Positions 1-11,396 are shown, numbered from the stretch's first letter. The stretch: DNA of 64,000 nucleotides from Neoarius graeffei (GCF_027579695.1 NC_083592.1:31453961-31517960), one strand, 5' to 3'. The notes: generated by a model from the sequence alone, not told the origin. A program made the numbers and translations.

Positions 1-1798
1 GTCTGAGGAGGCTGAGGAAGAGCCACTCCAATGTCTTCATCAGATGTGAAGTGAGTGCCACCGGTCGGAAGTTGTTCAGCTCGCTGGGCCGATTCTTTTT
101 GGGAACTGGAATGATACATGATGTCTTCCAGAGGGTGGGCACTCTCCCCAGCTGCAGGCTGAGGTTGAAGATGCGTTGGAGTGATTCACCCAGTTCAGCA
201 GCGCAGGTCTTCCGTAGTCGGGGACACACCTTGTCCGGGCCTGCTGCTTTCCTGGGGTGAAGCTTCCTCAGTTGACCTCTGACCTGGTCTGCAGTAATGC
301 ATGGAGGAGTCTGTGTTGAGGTGGGGGATGAGGGGGATGCTGTGATGACTGGGGGGAGGTGTGTTGAGGGAAGAAGGAGAGATGGCTGCAGTGAGGGAGA
401 GGGTGGGGGGGACGTGGGCTGGTTGGACCGATTGAAGAAGTCATTCAACTCATTCGCCCTCTCCACTGTCCCCTCAACGACTCTGGTCTTTGTATTGTGG
501 CCTGTGATGGTTTTCACACCTTCCCAGACCTCCCTCATGCTGTTCTCCTTCAGCTTCTGCTCCACCTTTCTCCTGTAGCTGTCCTTAGCTTCCCTCATGC
601 AGCGTTTTACCTCCTGCTGTGCTGCTTTCATCGCTTCCCTATCCCTGCTCCTGAAGGTGGCCTTCTTCCTGTTGAGGACAGCTTTGACATCCTGTGTTAC
701 CCATGGCTTGTTATTAGGGTAACACCGTACAGTCTTAGTGGGGGAGACCATGTCTGCGCAGAAGTTGAGGTAATCTGTCAGACAGTGTGTCAGCCCCTCT
801 ATGTCCTCACAGTGTGGGCTAAGCAGCACATCCCAGTCTGTGATGTCATAGCAGTCCCTGAGGGCATCTTCCATTTCAGGGGATCACCTCCTGATGGAGC
901 TAGTTGTTGCAGGCTGCCTTTGAACCAGGGAGGTGTACTTCAGCTGTAGAAGAACCAGGTTGTGGTCAGACTTCCCTAGTGGGGGGAGGGGTGTAGCTCT
1001 GTATGCATCCCTCACATTAGCATACAGCAAGTCAATTGTCCTGTTGTTCCTTGTTGGACAATCCACAGCCTGGTAAAAAGCAGCTAAAGTAGAGTCCAAA
1101 GTAGCGTGATTAAAGTCCCCAGAAATGATCATAAATGCCTCAGGGTGCTGTGTCTGCAGCCTTGCTGTGACAGAGTGAATCCTCTCACATGCAGCGGCTG
1201 CATCTGCCCTCAGAGGGATGTAAACACAGATGGTGATCACGTGACTGAACTCCCTCAGCAGATAATATGGCCACAGGCTAACGGCTAGCAGCTACAAGTC
1301 TGGGCAACATAAAACTGTCTTTACTGAGATATGTCCCGGGTTACACCAGTGGTTGTTAACATAAATGATGAGTCCCCCACCTTTGCTTTTCCCGCATGTA
1401 TTAGTGTCTCTGTTGGCTCTTACAGCAGTGAATCCCCGCAGGTCCACGTTAGCATCCGGTACGAGATGTGTTAGCCATGTCTCCGTAAAGATAAATAAGC
1501 TGCTCTCCCGGTAAATCCGCTGGTTGTTCAGAGCGGAAAGCTCATCGACTTTATTCGGCAGTGAGTTCACATTCCCTATGATAACGGAGGGAATGGATGA
1601 TTTGCAGCGCCGCCGGTTATCCGCTAGCCTAGCCTTTAGCTTAGCTCCAGCTTTGCAGCCCCTGGGTTTCCTCCTCAGCTCCGCCGGGATGGGGTGTTGT
1701 ATCCTGGCTTGTCCCATTGTTTTCAGGGCCAGCAGCTCCTCTCTCGAATAAGTGAGAAAACTGGCTCCTGGTTGCGTGTTAAAGTTAAAAATATCCAT
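1..1798 (-). pseudogene. LINE endonuclease / N-terminal reverse transcriptase ORF with two nonsense codons
   Basis: One reading frame runs from the ATG at 1798 to the window edge. It first encodes a basic N-terminus, then an apurinic-type endonuclease with IIGNVNSLPNKVDEL, FTETWL, SGDFNHATLD and the C-terminal GKSDHNLVLLQ signature. Next comes the linker to RT, with RKAAGPDKV and the IPVPKKNRPSELNNFRPVAL block still readable near positions 30-240. Two single-base stops interrupt it: TAG near 1286 within CCPDL-stop-LLAV and TGA near 885 within SIRR-stop-SPEMED. No frameshifts are evident, so the copy is fairly young. A complete element would nick target DNA and prime reverse transcription; this copy cannot make the full protein. 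Confidence 0.8.
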
Positions 1799-1925
1799 GT
1801 GATATAAGTAAAACACACTATGTCTTCGTAAGAGGAGCAGAAAAGTAAAAAAAAGGTGGAAAAAAGAGGTTTAAAGAGCTAAAAACTACAGAGCTACTGG
1901 AGAGGCAGCCATCTCACACAGCACC
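1..1925 (-). mobile_element. 5' half of an APE-type non-LTR retrotransposon (LINE)
   Basis: The minus strand carries a 5' UTR (about 1800-1920) followed by a long coding region that runs off the left edge of the window. The 3' half of reverse transcriptase and the tail lie outside, so no target-site duplication can be checked. The start just inside 1925, next to unrelated A/T-rich sequence, looks like a full-length 5' end rather than a 5' truncation. The clade is jockey-superfamily-like by motif style; I cannot assign it further. Confidence 0.85.
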
Positions 1926-2537
1926 CTAATAATACAATACAATATATCTTTTTTGTGTTGTTGAGCCCAGAGCGGAGAAGGGTGGGAGAGGAGGGAGGGA
2001 CAGGGTTCTGCTGAAGCGCAGATGGTGTTCTGGTCGAGTAAAATTGTGTAAAATTTATTTCTTCAATTCAGAACATGCTTAATGACTCATGTAATGTTAA
2101 ACAAAACAAATGACAGACAAGGAGACTGGATAATAAAGACCTATGAACTTGAGTTATAGTGCATTATACTTTCCTTTCCATTATACCTATACTTTTATAG
2201 GGACAAGATTGCTGCAGCACCCTAATGAATTTACAAATGATGTATCACGCATGGCAATTCAAAGTTTATGTCAGACATTACCCATTGTACACAAGCAGCA
2301 AAACATTTGCATTTAACATAGTAGCAACTAAGTCAGATTTGCCTGTGACCCTGACTTTTCTTCACCTCTATCTGAGCAACAATTTAGGCAGCATCTTCTG
2401 CCACTTGATAAAGAACACATTGATGCCATGAGCAGTGATCCAGCACGCCTCACATTTCAAACACCAGTAGCGCACATCAGTTTAAATAGACTATCACAAC
2501 TAAAAACTGGCAAGTCCAAGTGCTCCATCAGTAATCT
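1926..2537. other. No gene recognised
   Basis: AT-rich sequence without a convincing ORF. The string CAGCACCCTAAT occurs at both about 1918 and 2216, which may be chance or a faint duplication. Nothing else is supported. Confidence 0.5.
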
Positions 2538-2689
2538 CTGTGTTTCCGTTATGTACAATTGGCTGCGGTGGGCCACCACACCTTGATTTTTGCCGCCGCA
2601 CCTTCAGGAATACCCCTAGGAGCTATATGTATTCGACTACATTATCCGTTGCTTGCCCAGTCTTTGCGTTTGGGGAGAAGCGCAGTTCC

Positions 2690-2838
2690 ACTGGCCGAGC
2701 TAGCAGTTACTTGATTGGTTTCCACGGGTCGTCGTGGGCTCTAATTGGACAACGTTCTGCCTGGAGCAGCATAGCCAAGCCAACCTGAGGTAAACTAACT
2801 GCTACGTGGCTGTCACTTCAGCTGTCAAATTGGGAAAG
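2690..2838 (+). promoter_or_regulatory. Putative promoter and untranslated exon 1 of the hAT gene
   Basis: Two inverted CCAAT-type boxes (TGATTGG near 2713 and CTAATTGG near 2741) precede a segment ending GGGAAAG at 2838, directly followed by a consensus donor GTAAGT. This matches a 5' UTR exon feeding the coding exon at 3252. No TATA box was seen. Confidence 0.4.
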
Positions 2839-3251
2839 GTAAGTGTTGGCAACAATTCTTGAAAAGTAGACAGCAGATGTTATGTTACCTTATATTTCCA
2901 GTGTTACTTGAAATTATGTTTCATTATGTCACATAATTACGTTATGTAAAGCTATGTTAGGCCACGTTATGTTACATACTGAGTACTGACTACTGCTGAG
3001 ACGTCTCGTTTGGCCTCCCGGTCTTCTGTGGTAGATTAGTCCGTTCACAAACTGAGGGGATGAATATCCACATGTAAACAACTACATAGATCTTCTAGAT
3101 AGATTATCGTTTGGCATTTTCCAGATATAGTTCGTGAGAAATGTAAGGGCAGTTTTTTCGATTTCATTACAGCCTATCGCCAGAGCGCTAGTTTTTATTT
3201 GAGCTTAATTAAGTCGACTGATAACGTCAACGCGATATCTTTCAATTGCAG

Positions 3252-3311
3252 ATGAGCTTGTTGAAGTATTTCGCCAAAAAAAGAAAGGCGACAGATGAAG
3301 AAACTGGGCAG
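3252..3311 (+). pseudogene. First coding exon of a hAT-type transposase (20 codons)
   Basis: TTTCAATTGCAG gives an acceptor ending at 3251. Then come ATG and 20 codons, MSLLKYFAKKRKATDEETGQ, ending at a GTAAGA donor (3312). The Met-Ser-Leu-Leu-x-x-Phe plus Lys-rich start resembles the N-termini of hAT-family and hAT-derived zinc-finger proteins. No downstream transposase exons (BED finger, RNase H fold, dimerisation domain) are recognisable before the right terminus, so the gene is a stub. Confidence 0.45.
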
Positions 3312-4364
3312 GTAAGATTCATTCGTGCAAAATAAAAGTCATTCGAGCTAGGGATGGGCATTCGATTACGCTTTCTTCGCCGATTGTCGGGAGAATTAAC
3401 AATGAATAATCGAATAATAATTAACATCTTTACATTAAAGTACTCATAATTATTGCTATAATTTATCCCATTAGATTCCATGGCGGCCAGCGGCGGCCGT
3501 ATTGTATCCCATAGCGGCCGGCGTCAGTGTTTTAATAGGCTATATAGGTGAACGGACGACGCCATCATCCCATTTACAGATAAGCCTAAATACTCTTAAG
3601 ATCAATATTTCAGACCCTCTTCGATTTATTTTCATAATAAAAACACGTATTTGTAATCAATTATTTTTAGATATTTTAGTTTTACTATAGATCTTGCGGT
3701 TTGCGAGCCGTCCTTGGATACAAACCACAGGTTCTATCTGATAGCCTATACACTAAATATCAAAACTTCAGACCCTCTTCGGTGTGTTTTTAGAACCAAA
3801 GCCATAATGTTTGTATTTAACTATCTTAGTTTTACTATGAGATGTTCCAGCTCCTTCTTGTCTGTAGTCTAACACCGAGCCGATAGTTGGAATTGAGATG
3901 AACCGCCACCATCATTTTACAAGGCTCCGGTGCACACTGTTCAAATGGTAGGCTACATCATTTTTGTTGTGGATGAATTGTATTTATATGCTCCATTATA
4001 GTGATGACAGTAAACTTGGACATTTAAAAATGGTCCCATGCCACACTTCACCATGCTGCTTCATGTTGATTTTTAAGCGATTGACCTACGCTACGGAAGC
4101 TCGTAGGTAACTGAAGCCAGGGTACGGCCAAATGTTTGTCCGTGACAGACAGCGAAATTCATTGCTTGAAGACTTGCACTACACACAACGCAACAACCTA
4201 TAGGCTATTCATTTTTGTTGATGAACGTCATTCTTCTTAACGAAATCCTCGTACTGGGGTGGGACGTCTGAGCGCAGGTCTTGCCACCGCACCTTCAAAC
4301 ATTTTCTAGGGGAAACACTGAATCTCCAGAGTGGAAGTCCGGTGCGGAGCATGACATAGACAGA

Positions 4365-4680
4365 TATTTACCATTATCAACTTATAGGAAGTGCCATATA
4401 GGCTTTCATTTGGCACCATGATCTTTAACCTTGAATGACCTTGCAAGGTCAAACTCAAGGTCATGGGTTTTCATAGGACTATAACTTTAAAATGGTTAAT
4501 GATAGCCAGATGTTTACCATTATCAACAAATAGGAAGTCCCATATGGGCTTTCAGTTGCCACCATGACCTTTGACCTTGAATTACTTTGAAATGTCAAGC
4601 TCAAGTTCATGGATTTTCATAGGACTATAACCTGATGGCTGATGACTGAGAAATGTTACCATTATCAACATACAGGTATA
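4365..4680 (+). repeat. Short tandem repeat, about 145-bp unit, two copies plus a partial third
   Basis: TTACCATTATCAACA recurs at about 4368, 4513 and 4656, and ATAGGAAGT at about 4384 and 4530, giving a unit of about 145 bp. Each unit holds GACCTTGA/TCAAGGTCA motifs. The first unit includes the 16-bp palindrome TGACCTTGCAAGGTCA at 4436-4451. Confidence 0.8.
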
Positions 4681-5013
4681 AAATAAGTGCTGCTGGGCGA
4701 GGTTTGTTTTGCCTGGCAACACTTGATTTTCCAATAAAATCGGCTGAACACTTTGCTGTCTATTGCCTGCGAAAGATCAGATCACTGAGGAAAATTTTGT
4801 ATCCTTAACTAAAAATCAATGATTTTCCTAATATTTTTGTGGAGAAAAAATGAGAAAGTGTATAAATATCAGTAATACTATTTTGAAGAGAATTAACAAA
4901 AGTTTGAGCCTCTTATGTACAGCGCATTCAAGCACCACTGTCATTAGTCATGCTTGATGTCCACAATTTAAAGTGAACATACCCAATAAATTATTGCTTT
5001 TATGTTTAAACAC

Positions 5014-5389
5014 GGGCGGCATGGTGGTGTAGTGGTTAGCGCTGTCGCCTCACAGCAAGAAGGTCTGGGTTCGAGCCCCGTGGCCGGCGAGGGCCTTTCT
5101 GTGTGGAGTTTGCATGTTCTCCCCGTGTCCGCGTGGGTTTCCTCCGGGTGCTCCGGTTTCCCCCACAGTCCAAAGACATGCAGGTTAGGTTAACTGGTGA
5201 CTCTAAATTGACCGTAGGTGTGAATGTGAGTGTGAATGGTTGTCTGTGTCTATGTGTCAGCCCTGTGATGACCTGGTGACTTGTCGAGGGTGTACCCCAC
5301 CTTTCGCCCATAGTCAGCTGGGATAGGCTCCAGCTTGCCTGTGACCCTGTAGAACAGGATAAAGCGGCTAGAGATAATGAGATGAGATG
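5014..5389 (+). mobile_element. V-SINE (DANA/Mermaid-like), full length
   Basis: The order is: tRNA-related head with A-box GTAGTGGTTAGC and B-box GGTTCGAGCCC; V-SINE core (GTTTGCATGTTCTCCCCGTG through CCACAGTCCAAAGACATGCA); unique 3' body; and the GATAATGAGATGAGATG tail. The 12-bp duplication ATGTTTAAACAC flanks it (5002-5013 and 5387-5398). RNA polymerase III would read the head; mobilisation would need a partner LINE. Confidence 0.92.
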
Positions 5390-5398
5390 TTTAAACAC

Positions 5399-6039
5399 AA
5401 AGGATGGACCAGTTTCATTGATGAATTACTTTTAAGCCTTCTAGGTGCATAACTGTCGTATAAAGAAGAAGCCTTTATCTGTAATTCTTACCCTGATACT
5501 CAAAATTCTAAATCTCTTTATTTTTGTCTTTTTGGTCTGTGAATTTCTGATTCTGATTCTGAACGGAAAATTAAACCAGTGGAAAATGATTGCTGGTTTG
5601 TGACCAGGGCAACGGACTGAAATGGAAATTTCATAAAACACTGCTTTTTCAAATGTTCATAACTGTGCTTTTTTTATGACATATTTACAAAACTAAACAA
5701 GTTTTCAATTCAGGAATGGGTTTCCCAAAAGCCTCTTAATACTAACAGCATCTTAACTAGGAGAGAGAGAGTGTTCATTGTGCTGCTCGCTCTAACATTT
5801 AACAATTATCTTTGTGCTACGATGCTTTTGGGAAACCCACCCCAGATCTTCATACTCTAATTTGTGCAATACATTACACAACACTATAACAACTACTTTG
5901 ACTATTAATAGCCTGTGATTGCTATTAATAGCGTTTTATGCAGTGTTTTCATATTTTTATGTTGCTTATATTTTAGGTGTTCAATGTTTTTCCTTAATAA
6001 CAACATTTTCTGTAAAAGCGTAGGTTACTTAATGATTAA
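5399..6039. other. No gene recognised
   Basis: AT-rich unique-looking sequence between two V-SINEs. GGGTTTCCCAAAAGC near 5720 and GCTTTTGGGAAACCC near 5827 form a short inverted pair, possibly a small MITE or relic. No ORF has recognisable content. Confidence 0.4.
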
Positions 6040-6051
6040 TAAAATGATAAT

Positions 6052-6425
6052 CTCATCTCATTATCTGTAGCCGCTTTATCCTGTTCTACAGGGCCGCAGG
6101 CAAGCTGGAGCCTATCCCAGCTGACTACGGGCGAAAGGCGGGGTACACCCTGGACAAGTCGCCAGGTCATCACAGGGCTGACACATAGACACAGACAACC
6201 ATTCACACTCACATTCACACCTACGGTCAATTTAGAGTCACCAGTTAACCTAACCTGCATGTCTTTGGACTGTGGGGGAAACTGGAGCACCCGGAGGAAA
6301 CCCACGCAGACACGGGGAGAACATGCAAAACTCCGCACAGAAAGGCCCTCGCCGGCCACGGGGCTCGAACCCGGACCTTCTTGCTGTGAGGCGACAGCGC
6401 TAACCACTACACCACCGTGCCGCCC
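6052..6425 (-). mobile_element. V-SINE, full length
   Basis: Reverse-oriented copy with the tail TCTCATCTCATTATC at the left and the tRNA-like head ending GGGCGGCAC near 6425. The 12-bp duplication TAAAATGATAAT is exact (6040-6051 and 6426-6437). Confidence 0.92.
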
Positions 6426-6437
6426 TAAAATGATAAT

Positions 6438-7330
6438 TATATTGAAAATGATATAACTCAAATTGGGCCCTCAAGAAATGAAAACTCATAAGTGTCTGAA
6501 CATTTAGAGGAGCAGTAGTTATTAAAGAGAAGCAGAACACACCTCGAGTGCAAGCTAATAATATGAACACACTGAATAAAGCACTAATAAGCTGTTCCCT
6601 GCTTATATCAACATTTATTAGTGAATTATGAATTCTGTTATGTGACTCTCAGATAGAAGCATTTACTGTTATAAAGTGTTACAAAGACATTTGAGCTTCA
6701 GTCTGAACATAATCATGTTTTGTTAGCTTTATACATTAGAGTAGTTTTGTGAAAGCATGTTTCTTCTTTCACCACACAGAATGCGAATATGAAGATCTTA
6801 TTGACTCCATAGTGAAAGTTTTGTTTCAGAGTGGCATGCCTCAGCAAAATGAAAAAATGATACTATCTGAAACGTCCAGTTCCAGAGGCATTGATATTCA
6901 GTCCTGCATGATGTTAGTCCATAGAGTCCAAGTCCTTCCTTTGCCAGGACCTGATATTCCCAGATAGTCTCTCATCCAAGTCCTAACCATGCCCTTAAGG
7001 CACATCAGACAGCACCAATCTCCATTTCTATGGCCCTCAGCCTCTCGCCTATCACATAGTGGGAGTCTGTTAACCATGACAGTTTGACTCCCTACTCCCA
7101 TCCTATCTCTGTATTGCAGTGTGCCTTAGGTACCATTTTTATGATGGTCTTTGGTATGACCCAATCGTGAGTAGAACTCATTATTTCTTGGTCGAGAGGC
7201 AGACACGCTAAGCACTAGCCCAACTTGCGGTTAGTGTTTGTGCATGTGAAAAAAACCCGGCTTGCTTTCTCTGTTAAGTCTCATCTCAAGGATCTCCAGG
7301 AGAATCTCAGAGTGACGACATGTATTCATG
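6438..7330. other. No gene recognised
   Basis: Mostly unique-looking AT-rich sequence. An exon-like stretch after an acceptor-like TTTCACCACACAG at about 6779 is discussed among the rejected items. Confidence 0.4.
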
Positions 7331-7332
7331 AA

Positions 7333-7441
7333 CCTCAGAGTGGTGACTTGTCCAGGGTGTACCCCACCTCTCGCCCATAGTCAGCTGGGATAGGCTCCAG
7401 CTTGCCTGCGACCCTGTACAGGATAAGCGGCTACAGATAAT
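7333..7441 (+). mobile_element. V-SINE 3' fragment
   Basis: Only the 3' body remains, from GTGACTTGTCCAGGGTGTACC to GATAAGCGGCTACAGATAA. The head and V-domain are absent, as in 5'-truncated insertions. No clear target duplication. Confidence 0.8.
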
Positions 7442-7654
7442 TACAAGGCCCATTTGATATCAGTGCCATTTTCTCTCATAACAAACAAGGTTAGGTTGGA
7501 AAAAGCACACTATCCTGAAACAGTTAATCCTAAAAGGTGTGATGTCTAAGAATGTGTAAAAGTTTTAACAAAAGAATTTTAACCAATTAACCAAATCTAT
7601 GGCCATTTCCCTTCTACTTCTCGTTCATTTTCCGCTATTAATTTTCCTAGTCTG

Positions 7655-9165
7655 GTGACAAAACTCACTTTCTTCACACCTGCTGACTCTCTTTCTGTCA
7701 CTGAACTCATCATTAAGTCTAATTCTTCCTCCTGTAAGCTTGACCCCACCCCTCTATTTAAGTCTTGTTCATCTATAATCAATATTCCAGTTGCCATAGT
7801 GATTAATATATGTATTTCTTCTGGCTCTGTACCTACTGTCCTCAAAACTGCTGCAGTTACCCCTGTCCTTAAGAAACCCCACTTTGATCCAACATCTCTT
7901 TCCAATTACAGCCCTATCTCAAATCTTCCTTTTCTAGTTAAAGTGATGGAATGAATGGTAGCTAGACAACTATAATACACCCTTTTCAATCTGGCTTCCA
8001 TACACACCACAGCACTGAGACAGCTCTTCTGCGAGTTGTTAATGATCTCAGATCTGCTGATAGTGGTTCCATCAATATCCTCTTCCTCCTTGACTTAAGG
8101 GCAGCATTTCACACTGTCTTTCCTCTGTTGGTTTTAAAGCCATAGTCCTTCAAAGGTTCAGATCATATCTCAGAAAAAGACAACACTTTATCTCACTAGG
8201 TCAACACAAGTTCTCTACCTCTCCTGTTATACATGGTTTCCCTCAGGGATCAGTTCTTGGGCTCCTTCTCTTTCGAGTCTACATCCTACCCCTTGGTCAG
8301 ATTATTCGTAGCCATGCTCTTAACTTTCATTGCTATGCAAATTATGTTCAGTTATATCTCAGTACATACCCCCTACAGACTCTCCTCCAAATTCACTAAT
8401 TGATTGTATCTCTGATTTAAAGCACTGGGTGCAGGATAACTTTCTTTGATAAAGTGCAGGATAACTTTCTTTGATAAAACTGAAGTTTTACTGGTCGGCC
8501 CCAAATCCCTATGATCTATATCCTCCAATTTTTTTCTGTTGTTATTGATGGTGTGCTTGTTAAGCCTATTCCTGTTGTCAGAAATCTTGGTGGACTGTTT
8601 GACCCATCACTTAATTTTGATCTATATATCAAGACCCTCCCCAAAAGGTCATTCTTTCATCTCTGTAACATTGCTCATCTTCGCCCGTTCCTGACTAGAT
8701 GATGTGCAAACTCTGATTCATGCTTTCATTATGTCCCATGTAGACTACTGTAATTCCCTCTTTATAGGTCTCCCTGCAAAATCTTTATATAGCCTACAGT
8801 ATATTCTGCAGCTAGAGTTCTCACCCATACCAAACGTTCTGCTCACACCACCGCATCCTCTCTCAGCTACACTGACTATCGGTTCAGTCCTGCATTAAGT
8901 GCTTGCTTCTCACCTTCAAAGCCCTGAGTAACCTTGCTCTACTATACCTTAATGAGTTCTTGACCCCCTACTCCCCCTCTCTTTCTCTCTCAGGTCTTCT
9001 AGCCATAATCTCTTTGCTGTCTCACACGCCAGACTTTCTACCCTGGGAGGCAAGTCCTTCAGTGCCATTGCCCCCAAACTCTGGAACTCTCTTCCTCAAT
9101 GTCTCAGTGACTTCTCTTCTTTCTCGACTTTCAAATGTGAATTAAAGACTTTTCTATTCAATTAA
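7655..9165 (+). pseudogene. L2/Rex-like reverse transcriptase remnant
   Basis: Blocks of RT homology are spread over several frames. They are: SVPTVLKTAAVTPVLKKPHFDP with YSPISNLPFLVKVME (RT blocks 0-1); FQSGFHTHHSTETALLRVVN; LLDLRAAF near 8093 (motif A, Asp-x-x-Ala-Phe); GFPQGSVLG near 8240 (motif B); CYANYVQLYLS near 8335, where the catalytic YADD is altered to YANY; VVRNLGGLFDPSLNFDLYIK; and HVDYCNSLFIGLPAKSLYSLQ near 8740. At least four frame changes and the lost catalytic Asp pair show that it is inactive. Block order fits the L2/Rex group, which usually carries an upstream APE endonuclease; none is seen here. Confidence 0.8.
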
Positions 9166-9190
9166 TATTTATCTTCGTCCTTTGACTCTT

Positions 9191-9693
9191 AGGGCCCTAT
9201 TGTAACGATCTAAGCACATGGTTTGAAGCGCATGCCACAAGTGCATGTAGGGCATGTCCAAATCAGCTATTGCTAGGAAAAAATGGTTGCAGTGCCAGGT
9301 TACATATCTGCCATGTTGCAAGCTGTAGTGTTCTCATGCACTACTGATATGCAAGTTGCTGTGGCTGTTTTCTTGCTGAAAACTGAGCTAAGCAAGCTAT
9401 AATGTTAAGATTATAAGATAGCAGTATTAGCTTGATCAACTGTCAGGGTTTCAGCAGGTTAATTTTGCATATGTTTGCCCTGCTGTTAGTAAGTAGTTGG
9501 CTTTTTTTTTTTTTTTAATCAAATAACTGATAACTGTGGGTTTATATTCTATGAGCCCAGTAGTAGATGAACTAATAAACAGCTTTACACTATATTCAGT
9601 GAGTGATGATTCTATGAGGTTGGTGGTGGCAGTGATTCTGGGTAGAAGGGGGAAGAGGGATTATGCATTTCCTTGTTTCTTACAATAGGGCTC
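9191..9693. mobile_element. MITE with GGGCCCTATTGTAA termini
   Basis: The left end AGGGCCCTATTGTAACGATC (9191) and right end TTACAATAGGGCT (about 9680-9692) are inverted repeats of about 13 bp, separating the LINE RT region from its 3' UTR. There is no ORF inside. A poly-T run lies at about 9503-9516. The superfamily cannot be assigned because the duplication is unclear. Confidence 0.6.
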
Positions 9694-10679
9694 GACACCC
9701 CAACTGGTTCTTTCTCAATCCAACACCCCCCACCCACCCACCCACCCCCCACACACACACTCTGTCCCTCTGAGTTACATGTCAATCCTGAGATTGAGAT
9801 CCTGACCTCTTCTGTTCCTCAGACCTACCTGATCCATTCTGATCCCCTATGTCTGGCTGGAGTCTCATCACACCACTCCTTTGGAGGATGGCCCTGTATG
9901 GACAGTCAAAAGTTGCGCTTGGAAGACACTCTGGACTCTTACAGTAACACTTTTATGGCTGAGGACTACAGTTGACTTGCTAACTTTAGGACTGCAGTTG
10001 TCATGAACAGTTTTGCACTCAAGTTTCCATCAATGAACAGTTTATAACATCAACAAAACAGACTTCATGTTAAAACTGTTAAAAATGTTATGATTATGCT
10101 ATCTGTTATTATCCAAATGAAGATCGGTTCCCTTTTGAGTCTGGTTCCTCTTGAGATTTCTTCTTCATGTCATCTGAGGGAGTTTTTCCTTGCCACAGTT
10201 GCCACAGGTTTGCTCATTTGGGATAAATTAGGGATAAAATTAGCTCATGATTAAAGTCACTTAAATTCTGTAAAGCTGCTTTGTGACAATGTCTATTGTT
10301 AAAAGCACTATAAAAATAAACTTGACTTGACTTGATTTGATATACTGCCCCTTGTTTGTTTGGCGTGTGGAGTATGAATTTGCCAGGTGACCAGATCTTC
10401 CACATAGCACCTTTAAAGTGTATGTACTGCATCAAAACCCCACTTTTTTCCTTGTACAAAGCAACAATCATGTTGATTGACCATATGTTTTCGAACCATA
10501 GCTGATCCAAAAGGCCATAAATTGATGGAAAATCAGTAAGATCAGCCAGTTTTCATGGAATCTGCCGAGACTCATCCGGAAGATCCCGAAGGGGTGCGTG
10601 ATGTCACCCGTGTAACAATCCAGGTATCAATTTCGTTCATGTGCATAGCAGCGGTTAGACCAGTCTCAATATGGAATGA

Positions 10680-10793
10680 CGTTTTGGAGAGAATTCTAAT
10701 AGTGATTGGGATTCTTATATGTCAGATGACGGGGCAGATGATTATCAAGGATATTCCAGAGTAAATGGTCATCTGTTCGAGCCCCCAAGATGA
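10680..10793 (+). pseudogene. Acidic ORF remnant (SDDGADDYQGYSRV type)
   Basis: One frame reads about 37 codons, with ENSNSDWDSYMSDDGADDYQ followed by GYSRVNGHLFEPPR and then a stop. Such acidic Ser/Asp stretches followed by FEP-R resemble the start of teleost repeat-encoded proteins with a P2X7-intracellular-like zinc domain, but the zinc-binding part is not visible here. Upstream is ATG-containing sequence in other frames. I rate it a decayed coding segment; its function is unknown. Confidence 0.35.
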
Positions 10794-11147
10794 GAAACTG
10801 CCAGTTCACTCAACTCATGACAATCTTCCTCTGTAGCATGCAAGAGATGGAGAGATGGATAGACAGAGAAATGTGCAGAATGTGGTGGTTGCCTTTCATC
10901 ATGTTTTCGTGAACAAAACTAAAAACAAATCGAATCCTCCAATATTGCAATCTGAGAGGATTTAACATGTTTCAGTGAATAATTAATGATAATTGCGCAC
11001 ACACATTTTTCTTCCTGTTAAAGTGCATCAGATATGATAAGATTGGATGTCACAAGCGTGTAAGTGTTGCTCATAATCCTGTGTCTGGTGCACTGTGTGT
11101 GTGTGTGAAAGATAATACGGGAATCGACGAACTGTCCAAATGTCAGA

Positions 11148-11396
11148 TCAAATGTCATTTATTAAATAAATGGGTTTCCTTTTTGCTCCAATAATTCCCA
11201 TGTGGTCGTTCTGGTGGTGATGAATACTTGATGGATCAGATTTATTATTGGTAGGTGACACAAACTCTGTCTGTTTTGTCTGCACAAGTCTCACCCACTG
11301 TCGCTTTAGATTAGTGTACTTTCTTGGAAATCCGTGAACTGAATAGCCTGTTGTATATGGATTTGAACATCCAAACACAATGCAGCGCTTTCCCAT
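11148..11396 (-). pseudogene. THAP zinc-finger domain ORF, truncated
   Basis: The 82-residue ORF starts at an ATG (11396) with MGKRCIVFGCSNPYTTGYSV and then HGFPRKYTNLKRQWVRLVQT. This matches the THAP start: Cys-x4-Cys, the Phe-Pro turn, and the invariant Trp in RQW. A complete THAP continues to a Cys-x2-His pair and the AVPTIF-type end. Here the C-terminal half departs into IHHHQNDH, so the second metal pair is doubtful. THAP domains bind DNA and occur in P-element-type transposases and derived host factors. It is probably a relic in the element spanning 10.4-11.7 kb. Confidence 0.65.

Larger units (their letters stand above)
2538..4320 (+). mobile_element. Internally deleted hAT-like DNA transposon remnant
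   Basis: The right end (4261-4320) reads, reverse-complemented, CAGTGTTTCCCCTAG followed by a GGTGCGGTGGCAAG block. The left end (about 2538-2575) reads CTGTGTTTCCGTTATG followed by GGCTGCGGTGGGCC. CAGTGTTTCC-type termini are typical of hAT elements. AATCT lies next to both ends, but a clean 8-bp duplication cannot be fixed. Inside are a non-coding exon 1 with donor and a short coding exon 2. The rest of the transposase is missing. A second unrelated insertion may start near 3350. Confidence 0.5.
7600..10335 (+). mobile_element. Decayed L2/Rex-like LINE with a MITE in its 3' region
   Basis: A degraded RT region (about 7650-9165) is followed, after a roughly 500-bp MITE (9191-9693), by a 3' UTR ending in TGTAAAGCTGCTTTGTGACA ... 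ATAAACTTGACTTGACTTGA. The same 3' UTR occurs inverted at 41732-41975, so it belongs to a dispersed family. The ACTTG repeat is the LINE tail. Confidence 0.75.

Noticed and set aside
1918-2224. CAGCACCCTAAT at two places as a LINE target duplication
   Set aside because: The LINE's other end is off the window to the left, so a duplication cannot lie 300 bp further right of its 5' end.
4436-4680. CRISPR-like or satellite array
   Set aside because: Only two and a half units of about 145 bp, no spacer pattern, and eukaryotic context.
5036-5398. Open frames of 60-150 codons across every V-SINE (for example LTCMSLDCGGNRSTRRKP)
   Set aside because: The same peptide recurs in all copies and orientations because the SINE body lacks stops. 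It is not a gene.
6779-6966. Exon-like ORF after TTTCACCACACAG, reading ECEYEDLIDSIVKVLFQSGM
   Set aside because: Only one acceptor-like site, no donor in phase, and no recognisable domain; too weak to annotate.
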